Origin: JAFAGO01 sp031987605
GTDB lineage: Bacteria; Bacteroidota; Bacteroidia; Flavobacteriales; Weeksellaceae
Reading direction: 5' to 3'
DNA: 64,000 nucleotides
Assembly (NCBI GenBank): GCA_031987605.1
Contig: DALZZF010000006.1
Coordinates: 62,001 to 126,000, forward strand
Shown: piece after piece, positions 7,888-16,611 of the stretch
Layout: each line of letters opens with the position of its first letter
How positions within the stretch are numbered: position 1 is the first letter of the stretch
The notes under the pieces: model-generated
Seen by the model: only the letters and a program-made list of their open reading frames with translations
What the model was told of the DNA's origin: nothing
Databases searched by the model: none
Made by a program: the position numbers and the translations under genes

Positions 7888-8188
7888 CTGATGTTTTCAG
7901 AATATTTACAATTAAAAATCAGTGGATATATCATAGTTCCCTATCCTAAAAAAAATATAGAAAATCCTTTAAACACCATGTTTTTCATTTTGCAGAAATC
8001 CCAATTCTATTTGTTGAGATGCTAAAATATAACAAATGTGGTGAATGTTTTTTTTAAAATCATATAATATTGAATAATAGTTTGTTATATAAAATTTAAA
8101 AAAGTTCTAAGATAACTGATAATTCATTATTATCATTGATGAATTTAAAATTTCTGACAGAAAAAAAGTAATGAAATATATGGTATTA
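7888..8188. other. AT-rich stretch without a gene
   Basis: The region between the HD gene and the sterol-desaturase-family gene is very AT-rich. I see no convincing reading frame, RNA gene or strong terminator; part of it is the upstream region of the HD gene. Confidence 0.5.
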
Positions 8189-8971
8189 TCATGATTTTTC
8201 CTGATCGTGGTAAATATCTCGAAATAGGAGCATGTCACCAATTTTGGATGATGCGCCATTGTAAAAACCCGTTCTTTTTGAAAAATTTTGTGGATTTCTG
8301 AACGTTCCAAATATAATATCAAACAGCGGCAAATCGGAATAATTATAGGCATGAACATTTTTTGCATGATGAAGAGAATGCGATTCCGGACGTTGAAAAA
8401 AATAGCCCATCCATCTCGCTGTTTTTATATTGGCATGTTGAATTACGGCAAGAAAAGTTGCACCATAAAGTGCATAAATACTTGCCTGTGGTGTAAATCC
8501 CGCAATCCAGACCATGGTTAAAGAAGCCAGAAATGTGAACCCGATCATATCCATCGGGCTGAAAAAAAATGCACCATAAGTATCCACACGTTCTGCGCTA
8601 TGATGCATCTGATGAAAAACGCGCCATAAAAAATTACTTTTGTGCATGCTCCGATGCCAAACATATACGCCAAGTTCGTAGAGCAGTAAAGCGACCAAAG
8701 CGCCCCAATAATTACCGAGAAACCGGAGATCAAACAAGCGGTAATTTCCCAATGTGTCGTTCCAGATTAAGGGCAAATAGCTCGACAGGAAAAAGTAAAT
8801 GATAAAGGCGATAATTCCCTTTATTTTCCAGTATTTTACTTTTGGTAAAGGTCTGCCAGGGAAAAATTCCTCTGCAACCATTAGTGTAAAAAAGATACAA
8901 ATGACGATCACCGATGCCGGATCCTGAAGCAATTGCCACGGTGTTGGCAATGTAGATAATAGCGTTTTCAT
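8189..8971 (-). CDS. sterol desaturase/fatty acid hydroxylase family membrane protein
   Basis: A 260-residue integral membrane di-iron protein. The histidine boxes are H106-R-S-M-H110, H120-Q-M-H-H124 and H198-S-L-H-H202, with a further His179 in QHAN, which fits the eight-histidine pattern of the ERG3/ERG25/CrtZ-like family. Hydrophobic segments occur at about 18-38, 50-70, 88-105 and 140-180. Such enzymes hydroxylate or desaturate lipids at the cytoplasmic face; in bacteria the substrate is often unknown (fatty acid, carotenoid, hopanoid or ornithine lipid). No carotenoid genes are nearby. It is separated from the acyl-CoA dehydrogenase operon by a strong terminator and has a possible TAATTTTG -7 element at 9010-9017. 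Confidence 0.9.
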   Translation of the reverse strand: MKTLLSTLPTPWQLLQDPASVIVICIFFTLMVAEEFFPGRPLPKVKYWKIKGIIAFIIYFFLSSYLPLIWNDTLGNYRLFDLRFLGNYWGALVALLLYELGVYVWHRSMHKSNFLWRVFHQMHHSAERVDTYGAFFFSPMDMIGFTFLASLTMVWIAGFTPQASIYALYGATFLAVIQHANIKTARWMGYFFQRPESHSLHHAKNVHAYNYSDLPLFDIIFGTFRNPQNFSKRTGFYNGASSKIGDMLLFRDIYHDQEKS

Positions 8972-9134
8972 GGTAAGGAGTTTTTAGTTTTTGTTTGTAA
9001 TTGGTTCATCAAAATTAAATAAAAAATATAATAAAACTCTTGTTATCAATTGTTTAGCATTCTGTTTTTTGACCCTAAAAATTATCTGGAATTCAAATTC
9101 TTTTTTTTTCTGTTATTTTAAAAGATTAGAATAT

Positions 9135-9164
9135 AAAAACGCCCTTCAAAAGAAGAGCGTTTTT
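9135..9164 (-). terminator. intrinsic terminator of the beta-oxidation operon
   Basis: An 8-bp stem AAAAACGC/GCGTTTTT extended across one mismatch by CTTC/GAAG, with a 4-nt loop. T runs are present on either strand, so it can act bidirectionally. It lies just beyond the acyl-CoA dehydrogenase stop. Confidence 0.85.
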
Positions 9165-9221
9165 GGTATTGTCAAAATCCAGCGTTAAACAACGCTAAAT
9201 GTTGAATTTTAAATCTTGAAT

Positions 9222-11000
9222 TTAATAAGATCCTTTCTCAATAAAATGAGCAGCAATTTTTTCAGTTAATGCCACCACATTCGGTGTGTTGGTGTATTTT
9301 GTGAATCTTCTCAAGCCGGAAAGCATCATTCTTTGTTCGTCGCCTTCGGCAAAAGAAACGATGCCTTCTTTAGCTGCAGTAATGATTTTTTCAATGGCTT
9401 TATACAAATTCAACTGAGCTATTGTGGCTTCTACAGAATCCGGAGCGAAATGTTTTTCAGCTCTTAAAATTGCAGATTCTGCCATATAAATTTGATTCAA
9501 AATTTCGGAAGCGTTTAATAATAAATGTTGTTGCTTTTCAATTTCAGTCATGTATTTTTGAAGTGCAGCTCCTGAAACCATTAAAAATACTTTCTTAAGG
9601 TTTTTAAGAATGGCTTTTTCTTCGCTCATATATTCTGAATAATCTGGAACTTCAAACGATGGAATTCCCATTAATTCTTTAGAAATCGCCATGGCAGGAG
9701 AAAGAAGATCCAATTGTCCTTTCATAGCACGTTTAATCAACATTCCAACAGCTAAAAGACGGTTGATTTCGTTGGTTCCTTCGTAGATTCTTCCGATGCG
9801 GGAATCTCTCCAAGCCGCTTCCATTGGGGTATCTTCGGAGAATCCCATTCCGCCGAAAATCTGGATGCCTTCATCTGCCGAATGCTGTGTAAGATCGGAA
9901 ACGAAAACTTTCAAAATTGAACATTCTACTGCAAATTCTTCCACGCCTTTTAGTTCCGCTTCCTGATGGTTCATTCCGCCTGCAACCAACTCGTCGATTT
10001 TGTCCTGAACGTTTTTTGCTGCTCTGTAAGAACCGGCTTCAGAAACAAAAATTCCGGTTGCCATTTCAGCAATTTTCTTTCTGATTGCTCCGAAAGTGGA
10101 GATGGAAACGCCAAACTGTTTTCTTTCATTGGCGTATTGAATGGAGTGGTTTAGGATTCTTCTTTGTCCGTCCAAACTTGCGGCTGCTAACTTGATTCTT
10201 CCAACATTTAATGCATTTAAAGCGATTTTGAAACCGTTGTTTCTTTCGCCCAGCATATTTTCCACGGGAACTTTCATGTCATTAAAGAAAACCTGTCTTG
10301 TTGAAGAGGCACGGATTCCCAATTTGTGTTCTTCTTCTCCAAAAGTTAAAGAATTTGGATCTTCCAGTTCGCTTCTGTTGATGACGAAACCTGTGATGTT
10401 TTTATCATCGTCAATTTTTGCAAAAAGCGTGAATGTATCGGCAAAACCTGCATTTGAAATCCACATTTTCTGTCCGTTGATGATGTAGTGTTTTCCGTCT
10501 TCGGAAAGTCTGGCTCTGGTTTTTCCGGAATTTGCATCAGAACCTGCATCAGGCTCCGTCAAACAATACGCTCCGAATTTTTTACCTGCCGCTAAATCCG
10601 GAAGATATTTATTTTTTAATTCTTCAGAACCGTACAAAAGGGTAGGAAGCGTGCCAATTCCGGTGTGTGCGCCATAAGCGGTTGCCAGAGATCCGTTTCC
10701 TCCGGAAACATAATCACAAGCCAGCATCGTGCTCACAAATCCCATTCCAAGACCGCCGTATTGCTCTGGAACGGTAATTCCTAAAAGTCCCATTTCGCCG
10801 AGTTTACGCATGCATTCTTCTGTCAAAGAATAATCTTTGTGCTCGAACTTTTCTCTGTTCGGAATGACTTCTCTGTCGATAAATTCTTTTGCGGAATCTC
10901 TTAACATTTTTTGCTCTTCTGACAATTCTTCTAACGAGAAGATTTCTGCTGCTGGAGTTTCCTTGATTAGGAATTCTCCGCCGGTAAGTGTATTGCTCAT
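9222..11000 (-). CDS. acyl-CoA dehydrogenase
   Basis: A 592-residue FAD-dependent acyl-CoA dehydrogenase that introduces the alpha-beta double bond in the first step of beta-oxidation. The N-terminal helical domain is followed by the flavin signature YCLTEPDAGSDANSG, the beta domain, and a C-terminal helical domain with the catalytic-base region YEGTNEINR. An extra C-terminal segment of about 170 residues places it with the long VLCAD/ACAD9-like branch. It is the last gene of the minus-strand operon headed by marR, and FadA and FadB-like enzymes lie upstream. A terminator follows 58 bp beyond its stop. Chain-length preference cannot be read from sequence. Confidence 0.94.
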   Translation of the reverse strand: MSNTLTGGEFLIKETPAAEIFSLEELSEEQKMLRDSAKEFIDREVIPNREKFEHKDYSLTEECMRKLGEMGLLGITVPEQYGGLGMGFVSTMLACDYVSGGNGSLATAYGAHTGIGTLPTLLYGSEELKNKYLPDLAAGKKFGAYCLTEPDAGSDANSGKTRARLSEDGKHYIINGQKMWISNAGFADTFTLFAKIDDDKNITGFVINRSELEDPNSLTFGEEEHKLGIRASSTRQVFFNDMKVPVENMLGERNNGFKIALNALNVGRIKLAAASLDGQRRILNHSIQYANERKQFGVSISTFGAIRKKIAEMATGIFVSEAGSYRAAKNVQDKIDELVAGGMNHQEAELKGVEEFAVECSILKVFVSDLTQHSADEGIQIFGGMGFSEDTPMEAAWRDSRIGRIYEGTNEINRLLAVGMLIKRAMKGQLDLLSPAMAISKELMGIPSFEVPDYSEYMSEEKAILKNLKKVFLMVSGAALQKYMTEIEKQQHLLLNASEILNQIYMAESAILRAEKHFAPDSVEATIAQLNLYKAIEKIITAAKEGIVSFAEGDEQRMMLSGLRRFTKYTNTPNVVALTEKIAAHFIEKGSY

Positions 11001-11025
11001 ATTGATTTTGGATTTTTTATTTAAT

Positions 11026-11286
11026 TTAATTTAATATTCTATTAATCGTTATAATTCTGTATGTATTTGAATTGACGGTAATTTTTATATTGTTTTCAAT
11101 ATTGGTTATGTAAAAATTTTTTCCAATTCTTTCAAAAAAAATTTCAGGTGTTTTACTTATTACACTAAAAATCAATTCTTCAATTTCAGATTTTGAATAG
11201 TTTAGTTTCAGTTTTTTATTGATTCTGCCATAAACAAGTTCGGTATAGCAAATGTTTTTCAGGATTTCGGCTCTGTTGATTTCCAT
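11026..11286 (-). CDS. DUF3781 domain-containing protein
   Basis: An 86-residue protein whose whole length matches DUF3781 as I recall the family: NICYTELVYGRINKKL near the start, then TPEIFFERIGKNFYI and a C-terminal beta hairpin NTYRIITINR. Function is unknown. It sits 25 bp upstream of the acyl-CoA dehydrogenase gene inside the beta-oxidation operon and is preceded by a repeat-rich spacer. Its composition is rich in Ile and Asn and its codons are more AT-rich than the neighbours, so recent insertion is plausible. Confidence 0.72.
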   Translation of the reverse strand: MEINRAEILKNICYTELVYGRINKKLKLNYSKSEIEELIFSVISKTPEIFFERIGKNFYITNIENNIKITVNSNTYRIITINRILN

Positions 11287-11289
11287 TTT

Positions 11290-11400
11290 ATTAACAGGTC
11301 GCTTCTACGAGGCTTCGCTGGATGTTTATTATCATTATCTATTAACAGTTTGCTCCTATGGAGCAAATCAAAAAACGCTTGAAAGGCTCTTTTAATTCTA
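11290..11400. repeat. hairpin repeat spacer (GGTCGCTTCTACGAGG / TTTGCTCC-TAT-GGAGCAAA)
   Basis: The 127-bp gap between the GNAT and DUF3781 genes holds an imperfect hairpin around CGCTTCTACGAGGCTTCG and a perfect 8-bp hairpin TTTGCTCC/GGAGCAAA, each preceded by CTATTAACAG or TATTAACAGG. It looks like a dispersed intergenic repeat common in Chryseobacterium-type genomes (from memory), here inside an operon. Confidence 0.6.
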
Positions 11401-11413
11401 TTAAGTCTATTTA

Positions 11414-11935
11414 TTAATGGTGATAAGAGTTTCCGATAAGTTCGTACAGTACTCCTTCTTTTCCATCAAAATCAATTTTTTGTTTAAACTTCATTCCAAT
11501 TTTTTCAAGAACTTTTATAGAAGCGGTGTTTTCTTTCATTGCTCGTCCTACAATTTTTTCTATGTTTAAATCATTAAAACCCTGTTCAAGACATTTTTTT
11601 GCTGTTTCTGTGGCAAATCCTTTATTCCAATAATTCTGAAAAAATCGAAAGCCAATATCATAATCATCCGTTTTGGGACTGTATTTTAAACCGCACCAAC
11701 CTATAAATTTGTCTGTATTTTTTTCAATAACGGCAAGTCTTCCCACTCCGTATTTCTCATACTGGTCGTAGTTTGAAAGAAAAACTTTGGCATCTTCAAT
11801 TTTAACGAACGGTTTATCTCCCGTGAATTTTAATACTTCAGAATCCTGATTCATATTATAGAAACTTTCTGCATCATCGATTGTAAGATGACGCAGATAA
11901 GTTCTTTCAGTTTCTAAGATATTTTGAATTTTCAT
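11414..11935 (-). CDS. GNAT family N-acetyltransferase (RimJ/RimL type)
   Basis: A 173-residue acetyltransferase of the RimJ-like Acetyltransf_3 group. It opens with ILETERTYLRHLTIDDAES, has the core GWCGLKYSPKTDDYDIGF and the acetyl-CoA region WNKGFATETAKKCLEQGF, then KIVGRAMKENTASIKVLEKIGM, a standard C-terminal signature. It transfers acetyl groups from acetyl-CoA to an amine; the target is unknown. The gene lies 3 bp after fadA in the beta-oxidation operon, but no metabolic link is evident. It may be a passenger gene. Confidence 0.88.
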   Translation of the reverse strand: MKIQNILETERTYLRHLTIDDAESFYNMNQDSEVLKFTGDKPFVKIEDAKVFLSNYDQYEKYGVGRLAVIEKNTDKFIGWCGLKYSPKTDDYDIGFRFFQNYWNKGFATETAKKCLEQGFNDLNIEKIVGRAMKENTASIKVLEKIGMKFKQKIDFDGKEGVLYELIGNSYHH

Positions 11936-11938
11936 TTT

Positions 11939-13117
11939 TTATAAAAGTTCATAAATCGCAGCCGCTCCTTGTCCGGTTCCGACACACATGGTGACCATTC
12001 CGTATTTATTGCCACGGCGTTTCATTTCGTCGAATAACTGAACGGCTAATTTTGCTCCGGTACAACCAAGCGGATGTCCCAATGCAATAGCACCGCCGTT
12101 TACATTGGTAATTTCAGGGTTGATTCCCAGTTCATTTATCACCGCAACGGATTGAGAAGCGAATGCCTCGTTTAATTCAATTAATTCAATATCGTTGAGT
12201 TGAAGCCCTGCTTGTTTTAATGCTTTTGGAATGGCATAAACAGGTCCCATTCCCATAATTCGTGGTTCCAAACCTGCTGCTGCATAAGAAACCAATCTTG
12301 CTTCGGGTTCAAGTCCTAATTCTTTTACCATTTCTTCGCTCATTACGATAACGAAAGCTGCGCCATCACTCATCTGAGAAGAGTTTCCTGCTGTTACGCT
12401 TCCGCCTTGTGAAAAAACGGGACGAAGTTTTGCCAAGCCCTCAATGGAAGTGTCTTTTCTTGGACCTTCATCCATGATAAAATCGAATTTTTTGGACTGT
12501 AATTTTTGGTTTTCATCCACGAAATTGTATTCTACCGGAATCGGAACAATCTGATTTTTAAATTTTCCTTCTTCCAACGCTTTTAATGCTTTCTGATGCG
12601 AGTTGAACGCAAATTCATCCTGAACTTCACGGGAAACATTAAATTCCTTTGCCACCGCTTCCGCAGTATATCCCATTCCCCAATAATAATCCGGGTTTGA
12701 TTTTGCCAAAATAGGATCCGGAACCGGTTTGTAACCGCCCATCGGAATATAACTCATACTTTCTGTTCCTCCCGCAATAATGCAATCTGCCATTCCGGAC
12801 TGTATTTTTGCCGTAGCAATCGCAATCGCTTCCGAACCCGATGCACAATATCTGTTCACCGTAACGCCCGGAACTTTATCGGTGTTCAATCCCATTAATG
12901 AAATTAACCGGGCTACATTTAAGCCCTGTTCGGCTTCCGGCATTGCGTTTCCAACGATCAAATCGTCGATTCTGTCTTTGTCCAATTGCGGAACTTCTGC
13001 CATCAGTTTTTCGATAACTGTCGCAGCCAACTCATCCGGACGCGTAAATCGGAGTGAACCTTTCGGTGCTTTACCAACCGCAGTTCTGTATCCTTTGATT
13101 ATATATGCTGTTTTCAT
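11939..13117 (-). CDS. fadA: acetyl-CoA C-acyltransferase (3-ketoacyl-CoA thiolase)
   Basis: A 392-residue thiolase that cleaves 3-ketoacyl-CoA with CoA in the last step of beta-oxidation. The acyl-accepting cysteine is in VNRYCASGSEAIAIA (about residue 90), the catalytic histidine in NGGAIALGHPLGCTGA (about 350), and the second cysteine in TMCVGTGQGAAAIYE (about 380). Length is normal. It lies downstream of the FadB-like fusion enzyme with a four-helix-bundle gene in between, and upstream of acyl-CoA dehydrogenase, completing the degradative cycle. Biosynthetic thiolase activity is less likely given this context. Confidence 0.94.
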   Translation of the reverse strand: MKTAYIIKGYRTAVGKAPKGSLRFTRPDELAATVIEKLMAEVPQLDKDRIDDLIVGNAMPEAEQGLNVARLISLMGLNTDKVPGVTVNRYCASGSEAIAIATAKIQSGMADCIIAGGTESMSYIPMGGYKPVPDPILAKSNPDYYWGMGYTAEAVAKEFNVSREVQDEFAFNSHQKALKALEEGKFKNQIVPIPVEYNFVDENQKLQSKKFDFIMDEGPRKDTSIEGLAKLRPVFSQGGSVTAGNSSQMSDGAAFVIVMSEEMVKELGLEPEARLVSYAAAGLEPRIMGMGPVYAIPKALKQAGLQLNDIELIELNEAFASQSVAVINELGINPEITNVNGGAIALGHPLGCTGAKLAVQLFDEMKRRGNKYGMVTMCVGTGQGAAAIYELL

Positions 13118-13159
13118 TTTTGTTGTATTTATGTATGAATGTAAAATGTATTTATGATT

Positions 13160-13522
13160 TTAAAATGTTTCGGTATTAATTTTTTGTTTCAGTTTTGCTA
13201 ACATATTTTGTATGTGTTTAATTTCAGAGAAGATGGCATTGAAGTCATTATTTTTAAAAAAGTCTAAATCATTTGCAATTAATATTTGAGTTTCAAATTC
13301 AAATGATGAACCTAATGTTATATTCAAAAAATGAGAAAATTGTGCATTTGTATCTCTTCCTGCTCCCTCAGCAATATTAGAAGCAATCGAGTATAAACTT
13401 CGTCTTGATTGAGATGTTAATCCGAACGTTTCGTCTTTAGGGAAATTTTGTGAAGCAAAGTAAAATACTTTACAAAGTTTCATTGATTTACCCCAAACCT
13501 CTAAATCTCTAAAATTATGCAT
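13160..13522 (-). CDS. four helix bundle protein (23S rRNA intervening-sequence protein family)
   Basis: A 120-residue protein starting MHNFRDLEVWGKSMKL, the typical opening of the S23/four-helix-bundle family, with GLTSQSRRSLYSIASNIAEGAGR as the central conserved element. The family was first found in intervening sequences of 23S rRNA genes but is widely scattered in Bacteroidota chromosomes; function is unknown and some members associate with diversity-generating retroelements. No reverse transcriptase or variable repeat is seen here. The open frame extends to 13555, but homology begins at the Met at 13522. It interrupts the fadB-like and fadA genes. Confidence 0.85.
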   Translation of the reverse strand: MHNFRDLEVWGKSMKLCKVFYFASQNFPKDETFGLTSQSRRSLYSIASNIAEGAGRDTNAQFSHFLNITLGSSFEFETQILIANDLDFFKNNDFNAIFSEIKHIQNMLAKLKQKINTETF

Positions 13523-13555
13523 CGTGAATACATTAATACTTTTTACATTGTACAA

Positions 13556-15961
13556 TCAATTCCTCAGCGGTTTCCCCGTTTGTAACATATGCTGGATTCT
13601 TTCAAGCGTTTTTCGTTCTCCGCAAAGGGATAGGAATGTTTCTCTTTCGAGATTCAATAGATATCTTTCGGAAACCAGGGTGGGCTCGGAAAGATTTCCA
13701 CCTACCATTACATTCGCTAATTTATCGGCGATTTTTTTGTCGTATTCGGAGATGTAATTTCCGGCTAACATTTGATCGGTTCCTACGTAGAACATTCCGA
13801 GAGCATCTTTTCCAAGAACGGTTACTTTTTGTTCAATAGGTTGCGTGTAACCTTGCTCAGCCAATAGTTTTGCTACTTTTTTGGCTTCGGCAATCTGACG
13901 TTTTTTATCAACAACAACGATGTCTTTTCCGTGTTCCAGAATTCCCATGTCGTAGGCCTCGTAAGCGGAAGTGGCTACTTTTGCCATAGCGATATTCATA
14001 AATGCATCCCGAAGTCGATTGGTTTTTACATCATCTTTTACAAATTCACGGCAGGTTCTCAAAACAAACTCTTTTGTTCCGCCACCACCAGGAATTACGC
14101 CTACTCCCAGTTCTACCAAACCGATGTAGGTTTCGGCAGCGGCAACCACTCGGTCGGCATGCATGGTCATTTCGCAGCCGCCACCCAAAGTCATGGCGTG
14201 AGGCGCAACCACCACAGGAACAGAAGAATATCGAACTCTCATCATGGAATTTTGGAAATAGGCAATCGCCATATTCAAATCGTCCCAATCCTGTTCAATC
14301 GCCATCATCATAATCATGGCAAGGTTGGCTCCGACAGAGAAATTGGTTCCCTGATTTCCAATGACCAAACCGTCGTATTCTTTTTCGGCTAAATCAATGG
14401 CTCTGTTTAATCCGTCTAAAACTTCACCGCCAAGAGAATTCATTTTGGAACGGATTTCGAAATTGATAATTCCGTCGCCTAAATCTTCGATGGCAGCGCC
14501 AGAGTTGCTCCAAAGGGTTTTGTTTTTTCTGATGTTATCAAGGATGATGAATGCATCCTGTCCCGGAATTTGGTCATAATTTCCGGAATTTTTATCGTAG
14601 AAAATACTTTGACCTTCATCATTTACTTTGTAGAACGATTCCCCTTTTTCGGCTAATTGTTTTGCCCAGTCGGAAACTTCGTAACCGGCTTCTTTCGCCA
14701 ACTCAATTCCTTTTTGAACGCCAACGGCATCCCAAATTTCAAAAGGTCCGTTTTCCCAACCGAAACCTGCTTTCATGGCATCATCGATTTTGTAAATGTC
14801 ATCGGAAATTTCAGGAACTTTATGCGAAACGTAAGCAAACATGGCTCCTAAAGACAATCTGTAAAATTCTCCGGCTTTGTCTTTTCCGCCGATTAACACT
14901 TTAAAACGATCGATGGGTTTATCAATGCTTTTCGTTAATTCAAGAGTTGGGAAACTTACTTTTCCTTGTGGTTCGTATTCTAAGGTTTCAAGGTTTAATC
15001 GAAGAATATCAGATTTTCCATCGGCAGTTTTTACTTTTTTAAAGAAACCTTGTCCGGATTTTGAACCTAAGTAGTTGTTGTTCATCAAAAATTCGATGTA
15101 ACTCGGCATTGCGAATTGATCTTTAAACAAATCCTGTTCAACACCACTTTCGCGAACGCCATTGGCAACGTGCACCAAAGTATCCAGACCAACCACATCC
15201 GCAGTTCGGAAGGTTGCCGATTTTGGACGACCGATAACAGGTCCGGTTAATTTATCCACATCCGAAATGTTTAAACCTAATTTCTGAATGGTGTGGAAAA
15301 TATTCATAATTCCGAAAACACCAATTCTGTTGGCGATAAATGCTGGGGTGTCTTTTGCTAAAACGGTTGTTTTTCCTAAGAATTTTGCACCATATTCCAT
15401 ATAGAATTTCACAATTTCAGGATCGGTATCCGGAGTTGGAATAATTTCTAAAAGCGGCAAATATCGAACCGGATTAAAGAAGTGTGTTCCTGCGAAATAT
15501 TTTTTGAAATCTTCGCTACGTCCTTCTGTAAGGAAGTGAATCGGGATTCCCGAAGTGTTGGAAGAAACCAAAGTTCCCGGTTTACGGAACTGTTCGATTT
15601 TTTCGTAAACGGATTTTTTAATGTCTAATCTTTCCACGACCACTTCAATAATCCAGTCGGTATCTTTGATTTTTTTCAGGTCATCATCAAAGTTTCCAAC
15701 GGAAATACGGTCTGCAAATTTCGGAGAATAGAGCAGTGCCGGACTTGCTTTCTGAAGTTTGACGAAGTTTTCCTGTGCAATTCTGTTTCGCACGGATTTA
15801 TCTTCCAGGGTCAAACCTTTTTTCTGTTCCGCTTCGGTCAGTTCAAAAGGAAAGATATCGAGCAGTAAAACTTCCACGCCGATGTTGGCAAAGTGTGCAG
15901 CAATACCGCTTCCCATAATTCCCGAACCGAGAACGGTAACGTGTTTGATTCGTCTTTTCAT
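13556..15961 (-). CDS. 3-hydroxyacyl-CoA dehydrogenase/enoyl-CoA hydratase fusion (FadB/FadJ-like)
   Basis: An 801-residue bifunctional beta-oxidation enzyme with the dehydrogenase part first. The NAD site is GSGIMGSGIAAHFANIG (residues 12-28); the dehydrogenase C-terminal domain includes GPVIGRPKSATFRTADVVGLD. The crotonase part occupies about 480-720 with HAMTLGGGCEMTMHADR and LVELGVGVIPGGGGTKEF, whose glycines form the oxyanion region and whose Glu is catalytic. This order is the reverse of E. coli FadB and is common in Bacteroidota and Actinobacteria. It hydrates enoyl-CoA and oxidises 3-hydroxyacyl-CoA. It follows marR by 19 bp and is the first enzyme gene in the operon. Confidence 0.94.
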   Translation of the reverse strand: MKRRIKHVTVLGSGIMGSGIAAHFANIGVEVLLLDIFPFELTEAEQKKGLTLEDKSVRNRIAQENFVKLQKASPALLYSPKFADRISVGNFDDDLKKIKDTDWIIEVVVERLDIKKSVYEKIEQFRKPGTLVSSNTSGIPIHFLTEGRSEDFKKYFAGTHFFNPVRYLPLLEIIPTPDTDPEIVKFYMEYGAKFLGKTTVLAKDTPAFIANRIGVFGIMNIFHTIQKLGLNISDVDKLTGPVIGRPKSATFRTADVVGLDTLVHVANGVRESGVEQDLFKDQFAMPSYIEFLMNNNYLGSKSGQGFFKKVKTADGKSDILRLNLETLEYEPQGKVSFPTLELTKSIDKPIDRFKVLIGGKDKAGEFYRLSLGAMFAYVSHKVPEISDDIYKIDDAMKAGFGWENGPFEIWDAVGVQKGIELAKEAGYEVSDWAKQLAEKGESFYKVNDEGQSIFYDKNSGNYDQIPGQDAFIILDNIRKNKTLWSNSGAAIEDLGDGIINFEIRSKMNSLGGEVLDGLNRAIDLAEKEYDGLVIGNQGTNFSVGANLAMIMMMAIEQDWDDLNMAIAYFQNSMMRVRYSSVPVVVAPHAMTLGGGCEMTMHADRVVAAAETYIGLVELGVGVIPGGGGTKEFVLRTCREFVKDDVKTNRLRDAFMNIAMAKVATSAYEAYDMGILEHGKDIVVVDKKRQIAEAKKVAKLLAEQGYTQPIEQKVTVLGKDALGMFYVGTDQMLAGNYISEYDKKIADKLANVMVGGNLSEPTLVSERYLLNLERETFLSLCGERKTLERIQHMLQTGKPLRN

Positions 15962-15980
15962 TATCAGGGTTTGTTAAATA

Positions 15981-16433
15981 TTATTTTTTATTCAGTTTTT
16001 TATTATTCAGTTCTGTTGAAATTTTCATGATTTCGGACATTACTTCTTTAAAGGTTTCCAGCCGTTCTGGAGAAATACGTTCCATCACTTTTTTATTGAA
16101 ATTCACCACAATATCTTTGGAAATGCTGCGATAGGTTTCCCCTTTTTCAGTCAATTTTATGATGACTTCTCGTTTATCGGTGGTTGTTTTTTCTTTGTAG
16201 ATGTAGCCGTTGTCTTCCAGAAGTTTTATAATTCTGGTAAGAGAAGTGGGTTCAATGGCCATTTTCGGACCAAGGTTGGTACTTCTTGTTCCTTCTTTCG
16301 GATCGATTTTAAGCAGTGTAAGTGCTTGAACAGCAGTTGAATCATATTCCTGAGCCATGTCTGAATACATTTTCTGCACGGCAATCCAGGTTTGCTTTAA
16401 TATAAGATCTATATTTTCTACTTTTTCATTCAT
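15981..16433 (-). CDS. MarR family transcriptional regulator, probable regulator of the beta-oxidation operon
   Basis: A 150-residue winged-helix regulator. The MarR core includes ALTLLKIDPKEGTRSTNLGPKMAIEPTSLTRIIKLLEDNGYI and the wing TTDKREVIIKLTEKGE. MarR proteins are dimers that release DNA on ligand binding; fatty acids or acyl-CoA are the likely ligands because beta-oxidation genes follow in the same operon, which is inference. The ATG at 16433 is preferred over 16445, since GGAAGAG lies 5 nt before it and homologous sequence starts there. A perfect 18-bp palindrome overlaps the predicted promoter, consistent with autoregulation. Confidence 0.9.
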   Translation of the reverse strand: MNEKVENIDLILKQTWIAVQKMYSDMAQEYDSTAVQALTLLKIDPKEGTRSTNLGPKMAIEPTSLTRIIKLLEDNGYIYKEKTTTDKREVIIKLTEKGETYRSISKDIVVNFNKKVMERISPERLETFKEVMSEIMKISTELNNKKLNKK

Positions 16434-16470
16434 ATCTCTTCCCATTTTGCATCTGTAAATGTGATTTTTC

Positions 16471-16500
16471 CAAATATAATAATATTATGCATGCATAATA
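16471..16500 (-). promoter_or_regulatory. marR operon promoter -7 element overlapping an 18-bp palindromic operator
   Basis: On the minus strand TATATTTG (16471-16478) matches TAnnTTTG. Directly upstream at 16483-16500 is the perfect palindrome TATTATGCATGCATAATA, which fills the spacer where the -33 element should be reached. This placement would let a bound dimer block RNA polymerase. No good -33 TTTG is visible. Confidence 0.7.
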
Positions 16501-16548
16501 CTTTTGTTCATTGTAAATCATTTAAACATTTGAAATACAGTAAATTAA

Positions 16549-16569
16549 ATATTATGAAAAGCATAATAT
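16549..16569. promoter_or_regulatory. second inverted repeat of the same half-sites, upstream of marR
   Basis: ATATTATG (16549-16556) and CATAATAT (16562-16569) form a perfect 8-bp inverted repeat with a 5-nt spacer. The half-site TATTATG is the same as in the palindrome at 16483-16500, centres 67 bp apart, so both may be bound by the MarR protein. Confidence 0.6.
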
Positions 16570-16611
16570 ATATTGGTTTTTACTTAAAATAAGGATCAGG
16601 AAAATACAGTA

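Noticed and set aside
13160..13522. Diversity-generating retroelement, because of the four-helix-bundle protein
   Set aside because: No reverse transcriptase, template repeat or variable repeat was found nearby; the protein family is common alone.
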